Source: Pseudomonadota bacterium
GTDB lineage: Bacteria > Pseudomonadota > Gammaproteobacteria > Xanthomonadales > Rhodanobacteraceae
NCBI GenBank assembly: GCA_023388255.1
Contig: JAEWGO010000007.1
Span: 62,001 to 126,000 of the forward strand
Length of the DNA: 64,000 nt
Direction of reading: 5' to 3'
Positions 45,199 through 53,900 of this stretch are shown piece after piece (positions within the stretch are counted from its first letter, which is position 1; every line of letters starts with the position of its first letter). The position numbers were made by a program, and so were the translations under genes. The notes below the pieces were generated by a model. The model was given only the letters and a program-made list of their open reading frames with translations, was not told the origin of the DNA and ran no database searches.

Positions 45199-45269
45199 GG
45201 GATTGGGGATTCGTCGAGCCAAACAGTGGCGCTTTCGCCGGCCGCCGCTCTTTCCCAATCCCCAATCCC
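45199..45269. repeat. Inverted-repeat element, copy 2
   Basis: Perfect 13-bp inverted repeat, GGGATTGGGGATT at 45199-45211 and its complement at 45257-45269, enclosing 45 bp. The arms match those of the element at 39631-39745 (GATTGG-GATTCG / GAATCCC-CAATC). It occupies the gap between the yqgE start and the TonB-like gene stop. Probably a dispersed non-coding palindromic element of this genome. Confidence 0.65.
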
Positions 45270-45282
45270 GAATGCCGGCTTT

Positions 45283-46146
45283 TCAGCGCGTGCGCAGGCT
45301 CTCGCCCGGCAGGAACTGCCAGGTGCGCGAGATATACAGTTCGTCGACCTTTTCCTTGCTCTCGGGCAGCGCCGGGAACGGTTCGGCCAGGCGCGTGATG
45401 CGGATCGCGGCGTCGTCGAGCACCTTGTGGCCGCTGGACTGGATAACGTCGATGCTTTTGATCTTGCCGGCGCGGTCGAGGCCGACGGTCAGCACCAACT
45501 GGCCGTGCAACTGCTGCCGGCGCGCTTCATCCGGGTAGTTCAGGTTGCCGATGCGCTCGATGCGCGCGACCCAGGCGCGCATGTACGCGGCGAATTCGTA
45601 TTCGGCCGTGTTCGCCGAGATGTATTTGCGCTTCGGCCGCTTCGCATACTGCTCGGCTTCGCGCTGGATCTCCTGCGCTAGCTTGGCCATTTCGAGCTTG
45701 CGTTGCTCGGTCTGGCTCTCGTGCGCGCTGGTCGGTTCCGGCACGTCCGGCGCCTGATGATCGGTGGCGACGCTGAAGTCGGACTTGCGTCGCGTCAGCA
45801 CTTCGTTCGGACTTGGTGGCGTCGGTCGTGGCGAGCCGTCTTCCATCGGCACCGGCGCGACGCCCGCCAGCGGCTTGGGCAGCGGGCTCGACAGGGGCTG
45901 CGACGGGCGGTGCGCCTTGTCCGATTCGCCACCGCCGCTGTTGCTGGCCTGCGCGATGAAGTCGGCCTTGTCGGGCTTCTCGCTGTTGGCCGACTGCACC
46001 AGGATCACGTCGAGCGAGGGCAGGCGCGCGGCCGGCTTTTCGTATTCGAACGTCAAGCCGAGCGCCAGCACCGCATGTGCGACGACCGAGAACAGCAATG
46101 TGACGCCAAGGCGATCAACACTGCCGGAAGCGGGATCGACCGTCAT
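45283..46146 (-). CDS. TonB-family energy transducer protein
   Basis: 287 residues from the ATG at 46146, overlapping the gshB stop (ATGA). One N-terminal transmembrane helix (LGVTLLFSVVAHAVLALGL, with the S..H pattern of TonB anchors), a Pro-rich periplasmic linker (PLPKPLAGVAPVPMEDGSP), a charged helical stretch (about 150-185), and a C-terminal TonB domain (about 200-285; YPDEARRQQLHGQLVLTVGL, IDVIQSSGHKVLDDAA). It couples the proton motive force to outer-membrane proteins. No ExbB/ExbD genes are adjacent. This tonB-like gene next to gshB and pilG is a recurring order in xanthomonads. Confidence 0.88.
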   Translation of the reverse strand: MTVDPASGSVDRLGVTLLFSVVAHAVLALGLTFEYEKPAARLPSLDVILVQSANSEKPDKADFIAQASNSGGGESDKAHRPSQPLSSPLPKPLAGVAPVPMEDGSPRPTPPSPNEVLTRRKSDFSVATDHQAPDVPEPTSAHESQTEQRKLEMAKLAQEIQREAEQYAKRPKRKYISANTAEYEFAAYMRAWVARIERIGNLNYPDEARRQQLHGQLVLTVGLDRAGKIKSIDVIQSSGHKVLDDAAIRITRLAEPFPALPESKEKVDELYISRTWQFLPGESLRTR

Positions 46147-47093
46147 GCCTTCGCCGTCGCCTCGAGTCGGTCGAACAGCAGCCCTGCGATGTTCAGGCCG
46201 AATTGCGCATCGAGCTCGCGCACGCAGGTCGGGGAGGTCACGTTGACTTCGGTCAGCCAGTCGCCGATCACGTCGAGGCCGACGAACCGCATGCCGCGCC
46301 GAACGAGCTCGGGGCCGACCTGCGCCGCGATCCAGCGATCGCGCTCCGACAGCGGCACGCCGACGCCGCGGCCGCCGGCGGCGAGATTGCCGCGGAACTC
46401 GTCGCCTTGCGGGATGCGCGCCAGCGCATAAGGCACCGGCTCGCCGTCGATCAGCAGGACGCGCTTGTCGCCGGCACTGATTTCCGGAATGAACTTCTGC
46501 GCGAGTGCGAACTGCTGGCCGTTGGCGGTCAGGGTTTCGAGGATCACGTTGAGATTCTGATCTCCATGGCGCGAGCGGAAGATGCTGCGCCCGCCCATGC
46601 CGTCGAGCGGCTTCAGCACGACTTCGCCGTGTTCGGCGACGAAGCGCTTGATCTCGGCCGTGTTGCGCGCGACCAGGGTCGGCGCGCAGCACTGCGGGAA
46701 ATGCAGCGCAAACAGTTTCTCGTTCATGTCGCGCAGGCCGCGCGGATCGTTGATCACGTCGACGCCGTCGCGTTGAGCCAAGTCCAGCACCATCGTGTCG
46801 TAGACGAACTGTGCGTCGACCGGTGGATCCTTGCGCGCGAGTGCGAAGTCGATGCCGGCCAGCGGACGCCAGGCCGCTTCGCCGAGCGTGAACCAGTCGT
46901 GCGCATCGTCGCGCACGGCCAGCGGCGCGAGGCGCGCCCACGCGCTGCCGTCGCGCACGGCGAGGTCGCCCTGGGTCATGTAGAGCAGGGCGTATCCGCG
47001 GCGCTGCGCTTCGAGCAGCATCGCGAGCGTGGTGTCCTTCTTTGGATGGATCGCGGCGATCGGATCCATCAGCACGGCGAGCGTTCGGGTCAT
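46143..47093 (-). CDS. gshB: Glutathione synthetase
   Basis: 316 residues from the ATG at 47093. Prokaryotic GshB: N-terminal LAVLMDPIAAIHPKKDTTLAML, the ATP-grasp region VVLKPLDGMGGRSIFR, RVLLIDGEPVPYALARIP, the conserved RGNLAAGGRG, and FVGLDVIGDWLTEVNVTSPT. It ligates gamma-glutamylcysteine with glycine. It is coupled to the TonB-like gene by a 4-nt overlap. The transsulfuration genes at 2.8-6.4 kb would supply its cysteine precursor, but they are not linked to it. Confidence 0.94.
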   Translation of the reverse strand: MTRTLAVLMDPIAAIHPKKDTTLAMLLEAQRRGYALLYMTQGDLAVRDGSAWARLAPLAVRDDAHDWFTLGEAAWRPLAGIDFALARKDPPVDAQFVYDTMVLDLAQRDGVDVINDPRGLRDMNEKLFALHFPQCCAPTLVARNTAEIKRFVAEHGEVVLKPLDGMGGRSIFRSRHGDQNLNVILETLTANGQQFALAQKFIPEISAGDKRVLLIDGEPVPYALARIPQGDEFRGNLAAGGRGVGVPLSERDRWIAAQVGPELVRRGMRFVGLDVIGDWLTEVNVTSPTCVRELDAQFGLNIAGLLFDRLEATAKA

Positions 47094-47454
47094 GCGGGCA
47101 TCCGGAAAAGGTGAGCGGGAGCATAGCCGCGAAGAAGCGGCGCTAGGAGCTTGTGCGGCAGAAAAGTTCGAGGCGAGAAGTCTGCCACGCGAGGACAGTT
47201 CTTCGACGATTCGCTGGCCCATAGCGGGGCTATGGGCCAAGAAGCGGTGGAGAAATGGACCGCGTGGCGGGCTTCGCAGCCCGGACGGCTTCTGCCGCGC
47301 AGGCTCCCGACTGCGAGTCGCGCCACGCCATGACGCGGCGTGTCGCAATCGGCCGTTTTTGCGTCTGCTTCCGCGCTGGATGCAAGCGCGAAGCGCGTCG
47401 CAACCTGCTGCCGGTGCGCATATTACACTCGGGCGGTCGATGGAGATGCCCGTG
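47094..47454. other. Intergenic region between gshB and the Pil-Chp operon
   Basis: With the following small open frame this is a 566-bp gap between the divergent gshB and pilG genes. It holds a long imperfect hairpin (47177-47275). No conserved protein could be recognised in either strand. A TTACACT motif at 47423-47429 could serve as a -10 for rightward transcription. Confidence 0.5.
47177..47275. repeat. Long imperfect palindrome (about 99 nt)
   Basis: The element folds into an extended hairpin. The inner stem is 10 bp, perfect (47215-47224 with 47230-47239, 5-nt loop). A middle stem pairs 47199-47205 with 47248-47254 with wobbles. The outer stem pairs 47184-47191 with 47261-47268 (8 bp, perfect), extended to 47177/47275. 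It may be a transcribed structured RNA, a REP-like element or a terminator for an unseen transcript. Confidence 0.6.
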
Positions 47455-47568
47455 ATGTCCAAGCGATCCTTCGATGAATCGGGCACTTACGACGACAACT
47501 TGACAGCTTCGTTAGCGTATTGGATAACGCGGGGTCGCCGCGCGATGCAATGGCTCCGACGCGGCTGA
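47455..47568 (+). CDS. Possible small protein of 37 residues upstream of pilG
   Basis: ATG at 47455 with a TGGAGA 8 nt upstream; an in-frame ATG at 47440 would give 42 residues. The product would be SKRSFDESGTYDDNLTASL followed by AYWITRGRRAMQWLRR: an acidic first half and a basic amphipathic C-terminal helix. No family recognised. Codon choice is less GC-biased than in flanking genes. The promoter at 47500-47528 lies inside it, which argues either that the frame is not a gene or that pilG has an internal promoter. Confidence 0.3.
   Translation: MSKRSFDESGTYDDNLTASLAYWITRGRRAMQWLRRG
47500..47528 (+). promoter_or_regulatory. Predicted sigma-70 promoter of the Pil-Chp operon
   Basis: A perfect -35 TTGACA (47500-47505), a 17-bp spacer and a -10 GATAAC (47523-47528, four of six consensus matches). 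It is the best promoter match seen in the window. It would start transcription near 47535, about 125 nt upstream of the pilG start codon. Confidence 0.55.
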
Positions 47569-47659
47569 AAGGCGTTTGAAGCGGCATGCCGATTGCATGG
47601 CAGGTTGTTCGTTCGCCGCGTGTCGGCGGCAGTAAAGGTGAGTGGGCAAGGGGACTCAG

Positions 47660-48058
47660 GTGGACGACACGAACGAGACAGGTCTCAATGGCGTCAAGGT
47701 GATGGTCATCGACGATTCGAAGACCATCCGCCGCACCGCCGAGACGCTGTTGCGCAAGGAAGGTTGCGAGGTGGTAACGGCGACCGATGGTTTCGAGGCG
47801 CTGTCGAAGATTTCCGACCAGCAGCCGCAGATCATCTTCGTCGACATCATGATGCCGCGGCTGGATGGCTATCAGACCTGCGCGCTGATCAAGAACAACC
47901 AGATGTTCAAGCGCACGCCGGTCGTGATGCTGTCGTCGAAGGACGGCCTGTTCGACAAGGCGCGGGGGCGCATCGTCGGTTCCGAGCAGTATCTGACCAA
48001 GCCGTTCACCCGCGAGGAGTTGCTCGGCGCGATCCGCCGTCACGTGGACGGGAAGTGA
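47660..48058 (+). CDS. pilG: Twitching motility response regulator PilG
   Basis: 132 residues from a GTG at 47660, which has AAGGGGA 7 nt upstream; an in-frame GTG at 47642 would add six residues. It is a single receiver domain: acidic pair in KVMVIDDSKTIRRTAETLL, phospho-acceptor Asp in QIIFVDIMMPRLDGYQT, and Lys in SEQYLTKPFTREELL. PilG is the CheY-like output of the Pil-Chp system, linking the histidine kinase to pilus extension and cAMP signalling. It is the first gene of the operon. A pilH gene does not follow. Confidence 0.93.
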   Translation: MDDTNETGLNGVKVMVIDDSKTIRRTAETLLRKEGCEVVTATDGFEALSKISDQQPQIIFVDIMMPRLDGYQTCALIKNNQMFKRTPVVMLSSKDGLFDKARGRIVGSEQYLTKPFTREELLGAIRRHVDGK

Positions 48059-48187
48059 AGCCCGAGATTGCCATTCGATCGACAGGGGAGCAGATGGCAG
48101 CCAGTTGCAACAAGCGGAATGCGCGGTACGTGGGGTGTCGCGCGGTCGCCATAGACGCCGTGATGCGCGGCGCGAAGGGGCGTTGAC

Positions 48188-48739
48188 ATGGCAGGTACCC
48201 AGGATTTTTCCGCCACGCCGTTCGAGGTGCTCGCCGAGTACGAGCAGCGCAGTCTTGCGCACGCGGCCGGCGTGCCCGAGCAGATCGAGGCAGTGGGCCT
48301 CTGGCGCGGCATCGGCTTTCGCATCGGCGATCGTCATTTCGTCAGTTCCATCGCCGAGGTCAACGAAATCCTGACCTGGCCGGTGCTGACCCTCGTGCCG
48401 GGCGCAAAAAGCTGGCTGCTCGGCATCGCCAACGTGCGCGGCAATCTGGTGCCCGTGATCGACCTGCGCGATTTCACCGGCGGCGGTCGCAGCACGACGA
48501 GTGAAAGCACGCGCGTGCTGATCGTGCGCCAGCACGGCGGCAGCGCGGGTCTGCTGGTCGACGAGGTGCTTGGTCAGCGCAGCTTTTCCGAAGAACACCT
48601 GGCCGCCACGGTCGGTGAGGCCGACGAGCGCTACGGGCGCTTCGTCGGCGAGAACGTCCGCCTCGGCGATGTGCTGTGGGGCCTTTTCAGCATGGCTACG
48701 CTCGTGCGCAGCTCGGAATTCCAGCAGGCCGCGGCATGA
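48188..48739 (+). CDS. pilI: CheW-like adaptor protein PilI
   Basis: 183 residues, one CheW domain (about 35-170). RIGDRHFVSSIAEVNEILTWP, GIANVRGNLVPVIDLRDF and GLLVDEVLGQRSFSEEHL are typical. It couples the receptor PilJ to the kinase ChpA/PilL at the cell pole. It begins 129 nt after pilG, a larger gap than elsewhere in the operon and the place where pilH occurs in Pseudomonas; nothing resembling pilH was found in the gap. Confidence 0.92.
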   Translation: MAGTQDFSATPFEVLAEYEQRSLAHAAGVPEQIEAVGLWRGIGFRIGDRHFVSSIAEVNEILTWPVLTLVPGAKSWLLGIANVRGNLVPVIDLRDFTGGGRSTTSESTRVLIVRQHGGSAGLLVDEVLGQRSFSEEHLAATVGEADERYGRFVGENVRLGDVLWGLFSMATLVRSSEFQQAAA

Positions 48740-48800
48740 GCGCGCCGGGATCGACCATCGTCCACGGCGGGCGACGCAAACAGGCAACGGGGGGTGATGC

Positions 48801-50828
48801 GTGAGTACTACGTCAGGTGCGGTCGGTCGCGAACGCGGCGGCAGCGCGAATACCGTTTTGTTCGTCCTGCTCGGTTTTCTCTTTGTCTTCGCGATCGTCG
48901 ATTTCGTCTTTCTCTACTTCAAGGGCGAGCAGGATCGCCAGGCCGTCGGCTACACGACGAAGATCCAGGTGCTCTCGCAGCAGCTTGCCAAATACGCTTC
49001 CGAAGCGGCGGGCGGCAACGATCTGGCGTTCCAGGAACTGGAAAGCACGCGCAACAACATCGACACCTTCGTGCGTGCGCTCAATGACGGCGACAAGACC
49101 GGCATGCCCTCGTACAAGAACGAGGTCAAGACCGAGCTCGACGCGCTGAACACGTCGTGGGCACAGCTGCAGGGCAATGCGACGCAGATCCTCACCAACA
49201 AGGATCTGGTGCTGACCGCCAACAGCAGCGCGAAGGATTTCACCGACAAGCTGTCCGGGCTGAACTCGCGCATGAGCGAGGTCGTCAACATCCTGACCGA
49301 CAAGAACGCCAGCGCCTCGCAGGTCTACATCGCCTCGCGCCAGATGCAGCTGGCCGACCGCATGGGCGGCCGTGTCACCAAGATCCTTGCCGGGGGCTCG
49401 GACACGCAGGCCTCGGCCGCCGGTCTCGAACGCGACTCGCGCCTGTACCAGACCGTTGTTACCGGTCTGCTCAACGGCGCTTCCGAACTCAACATCAAGC
49501 CGCTGGACAACGCCAACGCCAAGCAGATCGTCGGCGACGTCGCCACGCAATGGGCCTCGGTCGGCGAGCCGGTCAAGAACATTCTCGACGCGGCGACCAA
49601 CCTCGAAGCGGTCAAGAATGCCGCCGACGCGATCTTCACCGACAGCCAGGGCGTGCTCGTGCGCGCGGTCAATGTCGCCCAGCGCATCGACGAACTGCCG
49701 CGCAAGAACCTGATCCGCAGCCCGGTCTGGGGTGCAATCGCCGCTGCCGGCGCGCTGCTGCTGCTGCTGTTCCTCGGCTTCAACCTGTTCCGCGACCAGC
49801 AGAAGCGCTACCAGCAGACGCAGGACCTCAACCAGCGCAACCAGGACGCGATTCTGCGCCTGCTCGACGAGATGGGTTCGCTCGCCGAGGGCGATCTCAC
49901 GGTCAAGGCGACCGTCACCGAGGACATCACCGGCGCGATCGCCGACTCGGTCAACTTCGCGGTCGAGGCGCTGCGCTCGCTGGTGACCACGATCAACGAG
50001 ACCGCCGTGCAGGTGTCCGCTGCCGCGCAGGAAACGCAGGGCACCGCGATGCATCTGGCCGAAGCCGCGCAGCACCAGGCGCGCCAGATCACTTCGGCGT
50101 CGACTGCGATCAAGGAAATGGCCTCGTCGATCGATGACGTGTCGAAGAACTCGACCGACAGTGCGGAGGTTGCGCAGCGCTCGGTGAAGATCGCCGCGAA
50201 CGGCGCGCAGGTCGTGCGCCAGACGATCGCCGGCATGGATTCGATCCGCGACCAGATCCAGGAAACCTCCAAGCGCATCAAGCGCCTCGGCGAATCCTCG
50301 CAGGAGATCGGCGCGATCGTCGAACTCATCAACGACATTTCCGAGCAGACCAACATCCTCGCGCTGAACGCGGCGATCCAGGCGGCGTCGGCCGGCGAAG
50401 CGGGCCGCGGTTTCGCGGTCGTCGCCGACGAAGTGCAGCGACTCGCCGAGCGCGCGTCCGGTGCAACCAAGCGCATCGAGACGCTGGTTCAGACGATTCA
50501 GTCCGATACCAACGAGGCGGTCAGCTCGATGGAGCAGACCACCTCGGAAGTGGTGTCCGGCGCGCGCCTCGCCGAGGACGCGGGCCACGCTCTCGGCGAG
50601 ATCGAAACCGTGTCGAACAACCTCGCCGGCCTGATTCAGGGCATCTCGACTTCGGCACGCCAGCAGTCCGCTGCGGCGACCAACATCTCGGCGACCATGA
50701 ACGTCATTCAGGAAATCACCTCGCAGACCTCGGTCGGCGCGAGCCAGACGGCCGAATCGATCGGCAACCTCGCCCAGCTTGCCTCGGACCTGCGCCGCTC
50801 GGTCGCGGACTTCAAGTTGCCCGGATGA
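48801..50828 (+). CDS. pilJ: Methyl-accepting chemotaxis protein PilJ
   Basis: 675 residues from a GTG at 48801 with a GGGGGG upstream. Two transmembrane helices ([21 protein letters not shown], about 18-40; [20 protein letters not shown], about 308-330) bracket a periplasmic domain with two PilJ repeats. A HAMP-like segment follows, then a long cytoplasmic signalling helix bundle with the conserved tip [20 protein letters not shown] near residue 515-535. It senses surface contact or pilin state and controls the kinase PilL. Confidence 0.94.
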   Translation: MSTTSGAVGRERGGSANTVLFVLLGFLFVFAIVDFVFLYFKGEQDRQAVGYTTKIQVLSQQLAKYASEAAGGNDLAFQELESTRNNIDTFVRALNDGDKTGMPSYKNEVKTELDALNTSWAQLQGNATQILTNKDLVLTANSSAKDFTDKLSGLNSRMSEVVNILTDKNASASQVYIASRQMQLADRMGGRVTKILAGGSDTQASAAGLERDSRLYQTVVTGLLNGASELNIKPLDNANAKQIVGDVATQWASVGEPVKNILDAATNLEAVKNAADAIFTDSQGVLVRAVNVAQRIDELPRKNLIRSPVWGAIAAAGALLLLLFLGFNLFRDQQKRYQQTQDLNQRNQDAILRLLDEMGSLAEGDLTVKATVTEDITGAIADSVNFAVEALRSLVTTINETAVQVSAAAQETQGTAMHLAEAAQHQARQITSASTAIKEMASSIDDVSKNSTDSAEVAQRSVKIAANGAQVVRQTIAGMDSIRDQIQETSKRIKRLGESSQEIGAIVELINDISEQTNILALNAAIQAASAGEAGRGFAVVADEVQRLAERASGATKRIETLVQTIQSDTNEAVSSMEQTTSEVVSGARLAEDAGHALGEIETVSNNLAGLIQGISTSARQQSAAATNISATMNVIQEITSQTSVGASQTAESIGNLAQLASDLRRSVADFKLPG

Positions 50829-50936
50829 AGCCGACGCAGATGAAGCGCCGCTTGCCAACCATGAATCCTTCCGCTGTGGCCGCGCGTTGCGCAGGCGCCG
50901 CAAGCTGCGCGGGTCGTCGGAGACGAGGGTAGTTGC

Positions 50937-53900
50937 ATGAAGCTGCACGACGACGGCGATTTCACCGCCCTCAATTGGGTCAAGCCGGCCCTCGATGCGA
51001 CGCTCGCGCAGGCGCGCGACGCGTTGGAGACGTATGTCGACGAGCCGTCGCGCCTCGACCTGATGCGCGAGTGCGCTTCGCACCTGCACCAGGTGCAGGG
51101 CACCTTGCGCATGGTCGAGTTGTACGGCGCGGCGATGGTCGTGGAAAACATGGAGCGCCTTGCCGAGGCGCTGATCGACGACACAGTCAGGCAGCGCGAG
51201 GAAGCCTACTCCGTGCTGATGCGCGGCATGGTGCAGTTGCCCGACTACCTCGAACGCCTGCAAAGCGGCCACAAGGACATTCCGATCGTCCTGCTGCCAC
51301 TGCTGAACGATCTGCGTGCTTGCCGCGGCGAGAACCTGCTGAGCGAATCGGCGCTGTTCTCGCCCGACCTGCATGTGGCGTTGCCGGCAGAAGCGGCCGG
51401 CGGCGCCGCGCCGCTCGATCCCGGTGAATTGCGCGCGCAGGCGTTGCGCCTGCGTTTGGCCTATCAGGCTGCGCTGCTCAAATGGTTCCGCGACGAGAAC
51501 GCCGGCGAGCACTTGCGCCGTCTCGTTGACGTGCTCGATCGCCTGCGTGCGATTTCGCACGGCGCCGACCCGCGCCGCCTGTGGTGGATCGCCGCTGGCG
51601 TCATCGAAGCGGTGGACAACCGCGGGCTCGAAGTGAGCGTTGCGGTGAAGCTGTTGTTCGGTCGCGTCGATCGCGAGATCCACCGCTTCGCCTCCGCCGG
51701 AGAAGCCGCCTTCGCGGCCATGCCCGCGCGCGAGCTGACCAAGAACCTGCTGTACTACGTCGCGCATTCCAGTTCGACCGGCGCCCGCGCTGCGTCGATC
51801 CGCACGACCTACCGGCTCGATACGCTGCTGCCGTCGGCTGGCGAACTGCAACATGCGCAAGGCTCGATGACCGGGCGCAACAAGAATCTGCTCGGTACCG
51901 TATCCGCGGCGATCAAGGACGACCTGCTGCGCGTCAAGGAAGCGCTCGACATCTTCCTGCGCAGCCACAACCCCGATGCCGCCGAACTGGCGCCGCAGGT
52001 CGAGGTGCTCGACCGCGTCGGCGACACGCTCGGAATGCTCGGTCTCGGCGTGCCGCGCCGCGTCGTCGGTGAACAGCGCGGCGTCATCGATGAAATGACG
52101 CACCACCAGCGGCCGGTCGACGAAGGCGCTCTGCTCGATGTCGCCGGCGCATTGCTGTACGTGGAGGCGTCTCTCGACGATCACATCGAGCGCCTCGGCG
52201 CGACCGGTGATGATGACGCTGTGAACTCCGATGACGCGCTCGAACTGCCGCAGGCGGAAGTGCGCCGCATCCTCGATGCGCTGATGCGCGAGGCGGCCGC
52301 GAACCTGCAGCAGGCCAAACACGACATCATCGCGTTCATCGAGTCGCCGTGGGATCACGCCCGCGTCGAGCAGATTCCGCGCTTGCTCGAAGAGATTTCC
52401 GGTGCGCTGCGCATGCTCGGCCTGCCGGATGCGGCGCAGCTGGTCGATGCCGTCGTGCGTTTCGTCAAGGTGGAGCTGATCCAGCACCAGCGCGTGCCGA
52501 CCACCGAACAGATGGACCAGCTCGCCGACGCATTGGCCGCGATCGAGTATTACCTCGAAGCCACGCGCGAGCAGCGTCGCAATCGCGAGAAGATCCTCGA
52601 TGTCGCACGCGAGAGCCTCGAAGCGCTCGGCTACTGGCCGCTGCCACCAGCCGCGATCGAAGAACCGGCGCGGGCGGACGATTCCGCGCTGGCCATGCCC
52701 GAACCGGTCGGCGTTCTGGACTTGCAGGCCGCCGCCGACCTCGCCTATGGCGGCGATGTGCAAACCATGCCGGGTGCTGTCGAAGCGCCGCCACCGTCGA
52801 CGGTGGATAGCACATTGCCGACGATTGAAATGCTTCCCGGCAAGGACCTGCACGACCTGATTGTCGGCGAAGCGGCTGCACCGGAGCCGACCGGGCACGA
52901 CCTCACCGGTTTGCGCCTGGCCGAGACCGGTGCGGTCGACGACAGCGCCGACTGGATCGAGATCGAAGAGGAGGTCGAGGAAGAGGTGCCGTTCGACGAG
53001 CATGCGCTGGCCGGCTTTGAAGGGGCCGCCGGCGAAGAGATCGACGACGATATCCGCGATGTGTTCATCGAGGAAGTCGACGACGAGATCACGAACCTGC
53101 GCACGCAGGTTCCCGCATGGAAACGCGACGTCGACAACCTCGAGGAACTCAAGCCGATCCGGCGTTCGTTCCACACGCTCAAGGGCTCGGGCCGCCTCGT
53201 CGGTGCGCTTGCGCTCGGCGAGTTCAGCTGGAAGGTCGAAAGCCTGCTCAATCGCGTGCTCGACCGCAGCATCGTGCCCGGCAGCGCGGTTGTCGCGCTG
53301 GTCGACCATGCGGTCGCCACGATCCCGGTCCTGCTCGGCGCCTTGCGCGGCGAGAGCGGTGGCGAGGCCAACCTCGCCGGCATCATGGACACTGCGGATC
53401 GCCTTGCCGCCGGAGAAGAAGCCTGGGTGCCGGCACGCAGCGCGACGACGCGCACGGTGCGCCGCACGATCCGCCGCCGCATACCGGCGCCGGCGCGCGA
53501 CTTGCCCGTTTTCAGCAACAACATACAAGGCAACGCCAATCTGGTTGGCGAACCGGATTTCAGCGCCGCGCCGACGGAAGTCCAGGCAGGCCCGCTGCCG
53601 AACATCGATCCGGTGCTGTTCGACATCCTGCAAAGCGAAGTCGCCGTGCACCTCGGCGTCATCGAGGACTACCTCTCCCGTTGCGAAGCCACGCCGGTCG
53701 TCGCGAGCGAGCCGCTGCTGCGTGCGGCGCATACGCTCAATGGCGCCATCGCGATGGTCGACATCCCGGCCGTTGGCGACGTGCTCGGTCCGCTCGAAAG
53801 CTACGTCAAACGGCTGCGTGCCAATGCCGTACCGCCGACCGCCGACGGCATCGACGTGCTGCGCGAAACGGTCGCGTTGACGCGTGATGTGATGCAGCAC

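Noticed and set aside
48059..48187. Missing pilH between pilG and pilI as evidence of a deletion
   Set aside because: The pilG-pilI-pilJ-pilL-chpB-chpC order without pilH is the known arrangement in Xylella, and no pilH remnant is visible here.
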